A DNA stretch of 64,000 nucleotides from Vitis vinifera (GCF_030704535.1 NC_081821.1:6773001-6837000), one strand, 5' to 3'; positions 21,701-35,715 are shown, numbered from the stretch's first letter. Numbers and translations are program-made. The notes: generated from the letters alone by a model not told the origin.

Positions 21701-24700
21701 TGATTGAAATAGTATTTTAGACCATACTTACAGATTATTTTGTCCACAGCATATGATTTCTTAAATTCGAACGGGAATAATTTTAATGTGAGTATATGGT
21801 ACAATTCAACATACAAGAATGACGCAGGTGCTAGTTCTATCGCATTAGTGAGGGTTCCACGCTCAGTGAATCTGGTATGTACTCTGAACTAAATAACTGT
21901 GTGAACTTCTTCTGTTTTCAGTGGTGAATTTTATTATATTAGATTTGTCTAATAGGAAAACTTGTGTGGGTTACAGGTATGTGTTTTGAAATGGTTTTGA
22001 GATAACCAACTGTTTACCCCTTCTTGCTAGTTTAGGTTAGTATAAATTTCTCCTTTTTCTTTTTGGACAAACATGAAAAATTCAGAGTAAAAAGCATCTG
22101 GAGATCACTGGGAATTTGTTAAGCACCTCTAGCCACCATTCTAGGGTGGATACTACCCTTGAAACTCTTGAACTCTTGCATTCCAGTTCTCAGAGTAAAA
22201 AGTAGAAGGGATAAGGGAAAATAAAAGAAATCTCATGATGCACATTTCCATCGTTCAGGAATGGTCTGTTTGAGATAGAGTTCATTGCATAAATGAGACT
22301 GCAATTTCCAGTAAAATGAAGTTGGATAGTCAAACAAGGGATATGTTGTCCATTCTCTGGAAATTGGAATTGGTGTTTCCTTGTGGCACTTAGATGCAAC
22401 CATAATATGTAGGGATTCTCCTGCCTTGTGCAAAAGTGGATAAAGAAATTGATTCAAGAGAGTGGACTTTTCTTATTAATAAGGAAGATAGGAGCATTAA
22501 GGAGTGAAAAGATGGGATTTGTGCAAAAGAAATCCTACAAGAATAAGTGGATATTTTTTTTTGATAGGTCACAATAATAAGTGGATATCTTCCTGGATGT
22601 GACCTGTTAGGGCTTACTGTCTCAAAGGAGGTATAGCTCCTATCATATAATTTATAAAAACAATTATCTTATTTCTATAATGGAGGAAAGACAAATCCCG
22701 GGCTATTATTTTCACCTACAGCTTGCTTGTATTTACTAGGGAGACAGAGGCTTCTCCATTTCTCCTTTTCTGTTCTTTTCTCCAAGTTTGGTAGTTCTCA
22801 AGTCATCATTTATTGGAGGCTTTTCTCTTTGTTTTTCCTTTAAGCATGCTCCTGAATGATGAGTGCCTTTTTTTTGGATACCTTCATCTTTGGAGCCAAT
22901 CAAGGCTATCATATGTTTATTTATGACCCCAATTTCTGGGAGGTTCAATCCTTTATGGAGGAAGAGTTCCTATGGTTGAGAAATTCTCTTGTCCATTTAT
23001 TTGTTATCCTTTTTAATGGTTTGCATGCTCTTCGGATGAGAGAACTGTGACATGTAACACTTTTTTTGACTAAAGTTACATATATATCTTTTTGTGGGAA
23101 AGAATTCCCTTTGATAGGATATCCCTACATATTTCCAGCTTGGGACCCTATATCTCGACTAGTTGTTTATGCCACCTGTTTTAGAGCGCACATCCTATGC
23201 CAGACCGGGTCCATGGCTTGCCATGTAGCAAGGTTACTAATTATGTTGGTCATAAACTCACCTTGTAGGCCTTCTTACATGCTGTTTGTGTCACCTGAAC
23301 CATGTGATTGGCTTAATTCAGTTCTTTTTGCGGTCTGTTGCTAGCTTAGCCCTAGTCTCCAAATCATGTAAGTGTTAATGGCTTGATCATTTAATAACTT
23401 TCGAAAAGAAGTTTCATGAGCAGCTATTTTATTTCTGGTAAAGTCTTGCACCTTATGCATTTTGGTTCAGTTTATTCCATTGAAAAAAAGAAAAAAAAGG
23501 AAAAAGGCATAGCTCTCCCTTAAGATGTGTTTTCATTTTCTTTATTCACATTTTTTTTTCTTTAAATTTATCACCTCATGATTTGGGTTTATGAATCTTT
23601 AATTTATATCTACCTATCTGTATCAACTGACCGACAACCAAACTGCTGACAATATCATTATCTATGTTTACAGGCATCCAATGCCTACCTGCAGCTTGTG
23701 CAAGGAGATGGTGTCAAAATGGTACTTGACTTCATTAAAGAAATGCCCAAACCTGAAACCCAAGTCAGGCTGGATTTATCTTCTGTTCTTGGTACACTCT
23801 TCTTTACGTGGGTCATTTTGCAACTGTTCCCTGTAAGTACATGAACAAATGATATTCGCTTTAGATGTTCATAACAATTTGAGGCTTGAGTGATGTTGCA
23901 AATTTTCCATAATATTCATGTACATTCTTAATGTGGTAATTTGTTCTCCCTGTGAACATAACCCTTGTATTTTTCAGCTAACTACTATGTTTTCATTATT
24001 GGTTGCATGTATTAAAACAATTATTAATGGAAGATTTTTCTATTCTATTTACTAGTACTTGCATATAAGTATTTCATATGGTGTATATGAAAATGCTCAT
24101 ATAGTTGATGCCTGAATAATGCTCATTTGTAGGAATGAATTGACAGTGCATGCTATAGATGTCACTTGAATTATTATTGAGTTTGCATGTGCAGAAAGTA
24201 CAAGTGAATGTAACCAGTTACTATTGCTCTACAATTCAGAGAATATATCCTTTTTTCACAAGTGAATGTAACTTGGCTCTTATTTAGTAGAAACAGAGAT
24301 TCTTTTAAGGATTTTTTTTCTATGTTAAATAGTCTAAATTTTAATTTAGTGGTTGGGTCCTCTATACTAATTTATGTGAATTTTAGATCTATGCTTATTC
24401 ATGAGTTTACAAAAACAGTGTCCTTGTAAGCCCCAAATTCCTAGTTTAGATTTATAGGATTAGATCACTGAGAATAGATATTCATGAAAAAGGATCTTTG
24501 TGCTATTGATTTAATCTTTTAATATCCTCACTTTGAGTTTGAGGCCCATATGGTTGAGAGCAAAAGTCAGTGGTTGCAGTAATATCTGATGGCTTCTTTC
24601 TTTTCCTTTTTTATTTTATTTGTTTATATATTATTTTAATTATATTTGTTTGATTAACTTTTTTAAAGTTGATTAATTATCAGAATTTCTGTTCTTTGAT

Positions 24701-27700
24701 GTAGGTTGTGTTGACATCTCTGGTTTATGAGAAGCAACAAAATCTAAGAATCATGATGAAAATGCATGGTCTTGGTGATGGGCCTTATTGGATGATTTCC
24801 TATGCTTATTTTCTTGTCATATCTTCAATCTACATGTTATGTTTTGTGATATTTGGCTCAGTTATAGGTAATAATATAATCAGTTTGACTGCTTTTCTTT
24901 CTTTGTCTTTGCTTCTAGTAGCTCTAAGTATTTGACTTCTTTGCAGGTTTAAAATTCTTCACCTTGAATGACTACAGCATCCAACTTGTGTTTTACTTTA
25001 TCTATATAAACTTGCAAATTTCACTGGCCTTTCTACTAGCTGCTGCATTTTCAAACGTTAAGACTGCCACAGGTTGGGCCATGGCTAATTGATGTCATTT
25101 ATAATTGTGGGCAAGATCTTATTTTTTGTCCCCTAAGAGCTTACTTAATTAACAAATGTTCTGATGGAAATTCGATGATTGCAGTTTTAGGATACATATG
25201 TGTCTTTGGAACAGGACTCTTAGGAGGCTTTCTTTTCCAGTTCTTTATTCAAGATACATCATTCCCGAGTAAGTGGAATACATTATGAAAATAAAGTCTG
25301 ACAATAATTTCTCATGGATTTCCAGAGATACTTTGATCCTTTTTCTTTCAGTAGATTGTTTCCTGATAGAAACTTGTGTTCTAGTTAACTTCTTCTAAGG
25401 GAGCCAATTCTAATTCCATGTGGCTCAAACTTGTTTATTGGTTCCAAGTGGCAAAAACTTGGTTATTGGCTCTAAGCTATGTCAATTTCAGTTTTAATAT
25501 TGGTAAAACTTTTGCCTATCAAAAAAATTATTGGTAAAACTTTTAATTTGTTATCAATTTGATTATTAATCTTAGTAAAATTACTCTGAATTATGTTGAT
25601 ATCAGTTTTAATCTTGAGGAAAGGGATGTTAATGATGTCAAATTGTCAATGGGCTGGTTCAGAACAGGCACCTAATTTTGCCTCAGCAAATCCTAGCTAT
25701 GGTGGGATGAGGTGGGGACCACATAAAGATGCATGGGTAGGGCAGGTCCTTGTCTGAGTTCACCAATAAATTACTTTTTGAATTTCTTTCATGTGGCTGC
25801 CTGCAGATGCATGTGTCAATAAGAGTTAGGTGCAGGGACTTGTCCTACATCAGAATGGAGGGGGTAGGATCTCTCTTACAATGAACTGAAGTTCCACTAC
25901 TGTAGGTGAACTTCTGATGTGAAATGCAAGGAGAGTGCAGTTAGACTTTACTGCCACAAATATGACACCATTTTGTTTGTGACAATGTGTTCATGTTTTA
26001 ATTGGCAAGTCCGAAACCTCTCCTGTCAGCAATACAGTCTCTTTATACTGGCCAAAGCCAAAAACTTCCTGCCCTACATCAAAACTCTAGAAACCCACAA
26101 GGGTTGTACTTCTTATAACAGTCTCAACCCTCAAAAGGAAATAAATAGCAATAATAATAATTACCCCTTTTCAGCCTCTTATGGGCTCTTTCCTCATTTA
26201 TGCTTTTCATAAAGTTGCCAAAATTTTATTTGACTTTTAGAAATATCCTTACTAAGCATGCAACAAAATTAGGAAAATAGAAATCAGGGTGGACTCTGGT
26301 TGTCCACTCTATTCTGTCCACAAGGATCGATATTTTTAAGGACCATTTGACTATTACTTGGGATTTGAGCTACTGCAATGCAAGTTATTTTTCCGTTGCT
26401 TCTGCCATTATATCTATTATAGCATTCAAAATCTCTTTTTCTGTCTTGATCATTTGATAATACAACATTGTATATTATATTCCCGTTATTTTCCATTACT
26501 TACTTCCACTATCTTTTGTTATCTAGAAATATCACCTGAACACTTTCGCTGATTATTTAAAGATGTCAGTTTCATTAGGTTATTTTGGTAACATTGCATT
26601 GTGAGGTCTTGCAATAACTATTATGTAACTTTTTTTTTCTTGTTGCAGATGGCTGGATTATAGTTATGGAGTTATATCCTGGTTTTTCTCTATATCGGGG
26701 TTTATATGAGTTTGCACAGTACTCTTTCACAGGGAATTATATGGGGACTGATGGGATGCGATGGGGAGATCTGAGTGATAGCACAAATGGGATGAGAGAT
26801 GTCTTGATCATCATGTTTGTGGAATGGTTGATAGTGCTTTTTGTTGCATACTATATAGACCAAGTTTTATCATCAGGGAATGGTGTTAAAAGAAGTCCTC
26901 TATTTTTCTTGCAAAACTTTCGGAAAAAAAAGCCTATGTCATCTTTCCGGAAGCCTAGTTTGAAAAGGCAGGGATCCAAAGTTTTTGTTAAGATGGAGAA
27001 AGCTGATGTTTCTCAAGAGGTAACTTTTTATATAGTTGTTTTACACTTTCTAGGAGAGGTTTTGGAAGAGGAATTATAAGCATTCATTAGATAGACTAAA
27101 AAATGGTAAACTAGAAACAGCACTGTTCTATCTCTTGCACCTGTAAAGGTGGTAAATACTTGCTTCAATCACACCAGAGTTCTGGTGTGAAAATGTTGAC
27201 AGTTGAATAATCAGTTCTCTCCGCCATTCTGATGATTATATTTTACTTTTATTGCTTGCTTGCCTTTCCTTGTTGCATTTCTTCCCTCTCTCTACCATTC
27301 AAAACAGAGTGATGAAAACGATACTTGCAATAACTTCATTTACTGAACTGCCTATCAGGAAAAAAAGAAATGACATACGTTTATTATATTCAGAGTTTAC
27401 CAAATATGACTTGGTTAAATCCCACCCATGTATGATCAGTTCATTTCTGTAATGTTAATAGATCTTAGCTGCTGCATACCTTCGTTTATACTTAATGTTT
27501 TATGAATGTGGCTTAGTTATGTAGGCAAATAATAATTTCAGTTGTTTATTTATTGTAGAGGGAGAAGGTTGAACAGCTGCTACTTGAATCTGGTGCAAAT
27601 CATGCCATCATCTGTGATAACCTCAGAAAGGTGTATCCAGGAAGGGATGGAAACCCCGAAAAAATTGCAGTGAAAGGATTGTCTCTTGCTTTGTCTCATG

Positions 27701-30440
27701 GGGAGTGCTTTGGTATGCTTGGTCCCAATGGTGCAGGCAAAACCTCTTTCATTAGTATGGTAAGTATAAAGTGCTCTTTCACTCTTTGAATAATATACCA
27801 TTCTAGAGATTTGCTTTCATGTCTTCTTATTTGTGGAATGTTAACGTTGTATCTGGAGTTTCCCAAGAGAATGATACAAAAAGAACATGCTTAAAAGTGG
27901 TTTCCTTTCTCAGGTGTCTTAAGACAATTTTATTTTCACTTTTCTCATTCTTTCTAGGAATTGAGTAGAGTGAAAATTTTTGGAGATATCTTGGATATCT
28001 AGGTTCTAAGGTTTATTGCTTCCTTGCAAGAAGTCTTACTTAATATGAGCCATCTTTTATTTCCTTGGTGAAATTAAAAATTACATTAGCTTGGTCCTTT
28101 TGGCAATATTTAAGTGTTCACATGTATCTGTTGACAGATGATTGGGCTCACAGTACCAACCTCCGGCACAGCGTTTGTTGAGGGTCTGGACATACGAATT
28201 GATATGGATGGAATATATACCAGCATGGGTGTATGCCCACAACATGAGTAAGCTAGAATTTTCTTTTGTTTCAAGAAAGGATTTTCATAGCTTTTTTATG
28301 TCCTCTCTACTACTTTCAAATGTTTTTCTTATTTCCTTTTGTTTCTTGGGGAAAATTATACAGTCTTCTCTGGGAAACACTAACAGGAAGAGAGCACCTG
28401 CTATTTTATGGAAGACTTAAAAACCTCAAAGGTGCTGCCTTAACACAAGTAAGTCAACAAGGCCTTTACTTCAAGATTTTCTTGTTAAGATTTTTTTGGA
28501 TTCAAGAGCAATTGGTGCTTGTGAGAGGATTGTTTACTTGGAAAGTGAGCATGTCCCTCTACATTATTTAGTTCCAAGAAAGAGATTTGATTTGCCAAAG
28601 TAAGAGCTTACACGAGTTTCAACTTATCATGAATTAGAGACATGTAAAACTCAAACTACTTTGACCTTATCAAGAATTAGAGAGATGCAACTTAAAATAT
28701 TGTTCTGGGAAAGAAAAAAAAAATGATATCCCTTTTTCTTGCTGCCTTTACCTGTTCTACTCAAATAAAACAAATGTATATAAATGATGGCTAGGATTAA
28801 TTAATTAGATGGGAACATTGTGGCAGAGCAGAAATGTGAGCAACACTTAATTCTGTGGTCTTTTTCAGCAATACAAGTCTTGATTTTCTATCTTTTATTC
28901 CTGTTTTGCAGGCAGTGGAAGAATCTCTTAAGAGTGTCAACCTATTTCATGGAGGGGTTGGGGACAAGCAGGCTGGAAAATACAGTGGAGGAATGAAGAG
29001 GAGGCTTAGTGTTGCCATTTCACTGATTGGAGATCCCAAAGTATGTATTAACTTTTGTACCATCTATGATTCTATCTTTCTGTGTAAATTCTTTTTAAAT
29101 ATTTTACCTCCTGTATACTTTTTGTGGTATGATTCTTGGAATTTTTGGAAGGTTGTCTATATGGATGAACCGAGTACCGGATTAGATCCAGCTTCAAGAA
29201 ACAACTTGTGGAATGTTGTGAAGCGTGCAAAGCAAGGCCGAGCAATAATTCTAACAAGTACTCTCTCTCTCCCTCATTACATTTGGAATTGCATCAATAA
29301 GGAGTACACCCTAGTTGTATATGGTCCTATTCCTATGTTTAGTTCTGCACTAGGTCCTTGTTAGACGTCAGCCTTGTAATAATTTCACTGATAAAGCTTG
29401 TGTGAATATTTTCAGCGCATTCAATGGAGGAGGCAGAGGTTCTATGTGACCGACTAGGAATTTTTGTGGATGGCAGCCTGCAATGTATTGGAAACCCAAA
29501 AGAGGTATCTTAAATTTGATATGTTTTCATTTGTATTTTAGACATGTTTCTACCAAATCTCCACCTTAATTTTATATTGGGATAGATTGTGTTCATTCTT
29601 TTGCGTTAACATGCCACACAAAAATACACTTTTGATCGATGCACTAACTAAATATAATAATAATAAAAAAAATGTTTCTCAAATTAAATTCCCTCGCTTT
29701 ATGAAACCTCGTGGTCTAAATTTGGATGTCTGACCTAATTTTTATTTTTAGGTTAGACCCAAAGAAGCATAATCACGAATTAGTATGCCACATGGTTTTA
29801 ATTTATGGGAAGCAATGAAAACATGCAAGCTCCTTGGAATTGTATCCAGAGGCAAAACTTTCAAATTGCACCCGAGTTCCAAAGTTTTCGAGAATATTAA
29901 ATTATATATAATTTTTTTTTTCTTAAGTACACTTCCCTTATTTTTCATAGCATGATTTATCCAATAATGAACACTGCAATATTAGAATTCTCCGCTAACT
30001 ATTCACAAGTTTCATGTATCATTTAGTTCATAACATGTTACCTCACTTCCTCACACAAGCACAAGCTTCAAGTGCTTTTATTTTATTTTATTTTTTTAAT
30101 TCAAAGGCATTCTAATGGGTGTTCTTGTGGTGAATGGCAGCTGAAGGCTAGATATGGAGGGTCTTATGTGTTTACAATGACAACATCTTCGAATCATGAG
30201 GAAGAAGTGGAGAACTTGGTGCGGCAACTCTCCCCAAACACTAACAAAATATACCAAATTTCTGGAACCCAGAAGTTTGAGCTTCCAAAGCAAGAGGTCA
30301 GGATTGCAGATGTTTTCCAAGCAGTTGAGAATGCAAAGAGCAGGTTCACAGTTCAAGCATGGGGTCTGGCTGACACCACTTTAGAGGACGTGTTCATCAA
30401 GGTTGCACGCGGAGCCCAGGCATTCGATGTGCTCTCTTGA
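18713..30440 (+). CDS. ABCA7: ABCA7-type half-size ABC transporter (ABCA subfamily), 18 exons
   Basis: Plant ABCA half transporter of the ABCA3-12 branch. Exons by splice sites and frame: 18713-18790, 19593-19971, 20099-20178, 20361-20505, 21543-21662, 21750-21874, 23674-23832, 24705-24867, 24947-25072, 25185-25268, 26649-27019, 27559-27759, 28138-28247, 28364-28448, 28912-29040, 29152-29257, 29416-29504, 30141-30440. The sum is 2850 nt, 949 aa, a normal family length. The start ADSSSGPASFWTQANALLRK is like other members. A membrane segment lies at about residues 36-55, followed by a large Cys-containing extracytosolic loop and a membrane block in exons 7-11. Walker A GPNGAGKT is at about 665-672, signature YSGGMKRRLS at about 766, and Walker B VVYMDEPSTGLDP at about 786-798. 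The His of the H-loop (THSMEEAE) begins exon 17. A role in membrane or ER lipid transport is inference from related proteins. Numbering within ABCA3-12 is uncertain. Confidence 0.92.
19240..19492 (+). repeat. Tandem duplication, 131-bp period, in ABCA7-type intron 1
   Basis: Two nearly identical units start TTTGTTTGATGATTGGAACT at 19240 and 19371. Each contains GGAAAATCCAGGCCTTGATC and ends with GTTGTCAAAGTCATTAT. The high identity suggests a recent event. Confidence 0.9.
21113..21248 (+). repeat. Imperfect tandem duplication, ~75-bp period, in ABCA7-type intron 4
   Basis: Two units share TGTAAAGA, CATACATTGTGCAA and TTAAGGAA (first about 21113-21180, second about 21188-21248). They are diverged at perhaps one base in ten. 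Confidence 0.7.
21875..23673. other. Large intron 6 of the ABCA7-type gene
   Basis: 1.8 kb without coding exons. Several 60-90 codon ORFs occur on both strands between 22190 and 23344. None matches a family I recognise, and the stretch looks like decayed repeat DNA. Confidence 0.5.
25269..26648. other. Intron 10 of the ABCA7-type gene
   Basis: 1.4 kb with no exon or recognisable mobile element. Only chance ORFs are present. Confidence 0.5.
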
Positions 30441-32812
30441 TTTTGAACCATTCGATCCAATACTCTTCTTACTTCAACGCACCAGTCATTTTATTGCAGC
30501 CACATTTATTTACCTTTTGGATTTTCACAATGTCAATACACTTATAAGCACTGTTTCTGACTAGGTCCCTGTGTTGTAGACTTGTATTCTGTATAGAAAC
30601 ATCAATTCAAATAAACACTACATAGTGTAATTTTTGTGATCAAGTTACCATTCAAAAGACCCACCCACTTCATTGCTATGAAAAATAAGTGTGGCACCAA
30701 ATGATTGGAATAATAAAATATACAGATTTCCAATGAATGCTTTGTCTCATGCATGAGCACATACTATCATGGCAGAGGAACCCTTATAAAACATAGAGAC
30801 CAGTGTGAAGTAGAAATGCAATTTAGGGTCTTTTCCAGGGCCCAAATCAGTCTGCATTAAACCCAAAAGGTAATATGAAAGAAGGCCTTATTTTAAAAGA
30901 GACTGATGCATCATCATATGAGAAGGTGCATATCTACACCTATGACAAAATGAATAAACACAAAAGAAAGGTTAAGTCAAAGAAAAAAGTTCCTGCTAAT
31001 CATGCTTACATGCCTTAGTATCAGGTGGCACCAAGAGTTCCTCCAGACTCTTCAGTAGAGGAAATCACCCTGGAAATAGATAGTAGAAGAAGATTTGATG
31101 AACAAATTAAAAGAAGAAGAGAGATGGTCATACTGGAGGGGTTGGGGGAACTCTCAAGGCCACTTGATAATGTTGCTTCATTGCCTTTGTATTTGAAAGG
31201 GTAATGCCTGATCTGGGTTCAGTGCTACCTGCCTAGCAAGTAAGGAGACTATTTCTGGTGGAGGAAAGAAAAGGGATACTAGATAGTTGGATGACTTGGG
31301 TGCTAGACAGATGAGTGCGGAAGAGTAGTTGATCTGGACTGAGGTGAGTGGTGGCTAAAAGCTGGTCTCTGCATTTCCACTACTATTTGTAAGCGTTTAC
31401 TTGGCTACCTTTTGAGGTAAAGGTGGGGTAATTGGTTGGGAAATGAAGTTGGGTCTCCTCTCTAGTCTTTCTAGTTTCTAACTTTCTACTCAAACGAAAA
31501 CAAGAAACGAGAAAGTTGCCCTTTCTCTAACTCCCTGACCCTCTCTCTTTAATCGCTGTCTAGTCTGATGCTTTTTGTCCTGAATGACCAACCACCAATT
31601 ATGTACTGAAATGAATAAAACTGATTCAAATGGTTAGTATTTTTGAAGTGTAATTGTTTTAAATTAGTGAGGCAAAATCCATTTTTCCCAAAAACTAAAC
31701 CCAGGCATAATTGTGCAATTTACAAAGAGGAGTAGAAGTAATTAATTGATGTTTAGTTGTTTTTCATTTAAAAAATATATTTTGAAAATACTTTATATAA
31801 ATATAAAAATAATTTGAACATTTTTAAAAATTTTAATGAGTAATAGCAAGGGACCCATAAGTTTTTAAAACGTAGAAGTATAAAGCTTACATTTAAAAGT
31901 TGTATCAAAATTCTACACTATAATTTGAAAAGCTATCTGATTTAAGGTTATATTTAATTTCCTAAAAATTTAAAGAAAAATGTAAAGAAAAGTAAAAAAA
32001 ATAAACAGATAAGTTTAAATTTAATAAATTACTTTTATATGTTGAAATAATAATTTTTTTAATATTTATTTTCTCACTCTAGTATTTTTGAGAATGAAAC
32101 ATAGTTTAAATGTTTTAGAAAATAAAAAAAAATTAATAATAAGATGTATAGGAAAAAAAAATAAAAAGCCGAGGAGAGGACCATTTTACTTTTACGTTGA
32201 TATGATTAAATTAAATTAGTTGATAATGATAAAATTATTGAATATTATTCAATAATTAATATATAATTTATTAGTTTTAACTTTGGAATTTATGATAATT
32301 TCTTTTATGATGATTCTTTGAATTTGGCGGATGAACTTACAATTTTAACTTGATTCCAAGGATTTTCATTCAATGATGCATGTTTTCGTTAACTCGCACG
32401 CCTATCATAATTATTTATTATAAAATTAATAATTTCTCCTATGATTCCTCAATATTTAATATTTTTAAAAAAAATATATTACGTCTTGATAAATTGAGAG
32501 AAATTATCGTTTTCATCTTATTTTTAGTCACCTCCCTTGAAATAATTTATGGAAAAAAGGGAAAAAGAAAAAAGGAGAGAATTTTCTGAAAGGAAAAATA
32601 ATCCAAATTTCAGATTGATATCAGAAGCCTTATCCAAAAGTGAAGGCAATTTTCCAAATAAAAGAGCTTTTGATCGTTATCGTCACGCCTTGTGCGCTTT
32701 ACCATTCCAAGATACGATTGCATCATAACTGAAGACTCTTCAGCATTCTCTCGCAGATCTCCATCCCTATCGATAAATATATTATCTCTTTGTTGAAGAC
32801 TCTTCATCTGAA
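30441..32812. other. Intergenic region: ABCA7-type 3' UTR and epimerase promoter
   Basis: A canonical AATAAA at about 30610 may serve as poly(A) signal of the ABCA7-type transcript. Bases 31740-32340 are AT-rich without structure that I can name. The 5' flank of the epimerase gene contains two copies of TGAAGACTCTTCA (about 32730 and 32795), each an inverted repeat. I see no gene. Confidence 0.4.
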
Positions 32813-35333
32813 ATGGCTAAGATTCGTGAGTTGTGTTGCTTTCTCTTACTGGCATTTGCGATTGCTAAGGTTTCTGAGGCAAGTAGTGAAATCGGGGTGT
32901 ATGAATTGAAGAGGGGAAATTTCTCTGTCAAGCTCACCAACTATGGCGCCACTGTTGTCTCTGTTATTCTCCCTGATAGGAATGGTATGTTTTGTTTCTC
33001 TTCCTCAAACATTGTTTTTGAAAATAATTACTACAGGAATGTTTGGCAACTGTTTTGCAAAATAAAAAACTAGAAAACAAGTATAATAATCAGAAAACTA
33101 TTTCTGTTATTGAAAACAAAAACTAAGGGCATGTTTAGCTCTGTTTTCAAGAATAAAAAATAATTCTTAAAAACAAAAAACTGGTTTGGGGAAAGGGTTG
33201 TATTTTTTGTGTTCCAAAAAACTTTTTAGAAAACAATAAAAAGACATTTTCATTGTTTTTTCCACCGTTTAAAGAATAAAATATTTTTTGTATTTTCTTT
33301 TTCATCGTGTTTTCTTAATTATCTTTTATGTTTTCACAAAGGTGAGCTCCACCCAACCACCGTACCCTACCCCCATCCACAAATATTTTCTTATTTCTTA
33401 AATTATTGAAATTAATATACTTATACATAGCGATAAAGTCATTATTTGTTTAAAAAAAATTATAATTGGTGTAAAAATTTCAAAATGATTTTTTTTTAAA
33501 ATTTAAATGAAATGTGCATATTAAAATTATTTATATATTTATAATATCAAATTAATGGAAGAAAATACTTTATTAATTAAAAAAAAAACTTCCAAACATG
33601 TTTTTTTTATTTATTTTTAGAACAAAAACTATTTTTCAGGATTCATTTCCCAAACATAATTTTTTTTTTTTTTTCTGAAAACACAAAAACGAAATAGACC
33701 CTAAAATGTTTTCACGTAACATCTTTTAATTATTTTTATTCATTTAAAAAAAAGTAATTATACAAATATTTAAAATAATTAAAAATAAAATTTTGAACAT
33801 AAAATTTTTATAAAATATATTTAAAAATAATAAAAACAGATTAAAAATATTTCACATTTCAAACTTTTATTTTAGAAAAACATTAAAAAAAATTTCTAAA
33901 AACTAATTTTCAGTTCTTTTCCTTTGGTTACTTTTTTTATTTTTTTAATCAACTGAAATCAAATGAATGAAAAAGAATCAAAATCTTGGAAGGTGTTGGT
34001 TTTTGTAGCAATTTTTTTTTTTTTTTTTTGATCTTTTTTTTTTCTTGACCTTAAGGAAAATTGGACGACGTCGTTCTTGGATTTGACTCCGTTGAAGACT
34101 ATAAGGTTAGATCCATAAGCTCCTTTTAATTGGACTAGAATGCAACGATAGTTTTGGATTGGGCCTCGTCCTGTTGGGCCCAGAATCAACGTTCAACAAT
34201 GAGCTGCCGATATCATATTCCCTGCCTAAACTGGGAAAATTCTTTGATTCATGGTTGGTTTGTCCTTTTGACTTAGGTCTTAGACCAAGTAACTAGAGCT
34301 TTTGTTTTCAGAACGATACAACCTACTTCGGCGCTATTGTGGGACGTGTGGCGAACCGAATTAAAGGGGCTCAGTTTACTCTGAATGGCAAAAAATACAA
34401 GTTGGTTCCCAATGAGGGAAAGAACATGCTCCATGGTATGAAGTTACTGTTACAGTCATTGTCAGAAGTTTCTTTGTTTTTCTTGTTGATTTAATTGAAT
34501 TTAGTTGTATACAAATTTCAGGTGGCCCCAAAGGATTCAGTGATGTGATATGGCATGTTCAAAGCTATGACAAAAACAGTCACGTTACATTCGTATATCA
34601 CAGCTTTGATGGTGAAGAAGGTATAGTATATGTAGGATGAGCCTTTTCATTTTTCGGGTTTTCTTCTGGTTGTCTCTGTATGTAGCTAAGATTTTCTCTC
34701 TTCTATCATGTAGGATTTCCTGGTGATCTTCATGTCTCAGTGACATATATGTTCTTCCAAACGAACAAGTTAGTCATAAAAATGACAGGTAGACCTCTTA
34801 ACAAGGCCACCCCAGTGAATCTGGCCTCCCATAGTTACTGGAACCTTGGGGGCCACAGCAGCGGCGACGTCTTCTCACACCAGGTTCAGCTGTTTGCAGA
34901 CAAGATCACTCCAGTTGATGATGAGCTCATTCCCACCGGCAAAATTCTCCCTGTGGAGGGAACTCCGTATGATTTTCTCAACATCCATGAAATTAAAACT
35001 AGGTTCCATGAATTACCTAGTGGTTATGATATCAATTATGTGCTTAACTATGTGGGGAATGAGCACTTCCATAAGGCCGCCGTGGTGTATGAAAGCAAAT
35101 CGGGGAGGAAGATGGAGCTGTGGACTAATCAGCCTGGCCTGCAGTTTTATACCAGCAACATGCTGGGGACTGTGAAGGGAAAAGGTGGTGTTACTTATAA
35201 CAATTATGATGGAATATGCTTGGAGACACAAGGGTTTCCAGACGCCGTGAATCATCCAGACTTCCCATCACAGATCGTAAATCCTGGGGAGATTTATGAA
35301 CATTTTATGGTTTACAGGTTCACAGCCAAGTAG
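32813..35333 (+). CDS. Aldose 1-epimerase (galactose mutarotase-like), 5 exons, secreted form
   Basis: Interconverts alpha and beta anomers of aldohexoses such as galactose and glucose. Exons: 32813-32984, 34056-34105, 34312-34435, 34522-34620, 34714-35333, totalling 1065 nt or 354 aa, the usual length. An N-terminal signal peptide (RELCCFLLLAFAIAKVSEAS) suggests entry to the secretory pathway. Family motifs are in order: FSVKLTNYGATVVSV, GRVANRIKGA near residue 83, the substrate-binding NMLHGG / KGFSDVIW stretch, VNLASHSYWNLGGH with the likely catalytic His, and CLETQGFPDAVNH with the likely catalytic Glu near residue 318. The C-terminus YEHFMVYRFTAK is typical. Intron 1 holds a repeat of about 580 bp. 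Identification is firm. In vivo substrate and apoplastic versus vacuolar location are inferred. Confidence 0.94.
33125..33705. mobile_element. hAT-like MITE copy in epimerase intron 1
   Basis: The left edge AGGGCATGTTTAGCTCTGTTTTCAAGAAT and the right edge (minus strand AGGGTCTATTTCGTTTTTGTGTTTTCAG) are imperfect inverted repeats. The interior is AT-rich with TAATTAT(AC)AAAT(A)TTTAAAATAATTAAAAAT-like tracts. The same style of sequence occurs at 35.4, 36.1 and 40.6 kb. I found no clean target duplication, so the borders are approximate. Confidence 0.55.
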
Positions 35334-35364
35334 AAGATTTGAGATTTGTGCAAGTAGAGATGTA

Positions 35365-35715
35365 GAGTCTGATTGGAAACTGTTTTTTAGAACAGTTTTT
35401 TATTCTCTAGAATAAAAATCACGATGTTGGATAACAAAAAACTGTTTTCTGTTTTTTTATTTAAGATAGAAAATATGATGTTTTTAACATATTTTAGTTG
35501 TTGTCTATTGTTTTATTAGGATTGTTTTAAAAAATAATTATACAAATATATATAATAATTAAAAATAAAATACTAAATATAAAAATTATTTTTAAGATAT
35601 ATTTAAGAATATTAAAAACATTACATGTTTTGAAAGGACTTTTATTTTTTTAAAATTAAATAACAATTTTAAAAAACTGTTATAAAAAACTATTTTTTAT
35701 AATTATTTTAAAAAG
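35365..35715. mobile_element. hAT-like MITE copy
   Basis: Shares AACTGTTTTTTAGAACAGTTTTTTATTCTCTAGAATAAAA at its left edge and ACAATTTTAAAAAACTGTT near its right edge with the other family members. The interior has ATTAAAAATAAA and TTTAAGATATATTTAAGAATATTAAAAACA motifs. Borders are approximate. Confidence 0.5.

Noticed and set aside
22190-23344. Cluster of 60-90 codon ORFs in ABCA7-type intron 6
   Set aside because: They overlap on both strands, show no family, and sit within a well-defined intron.
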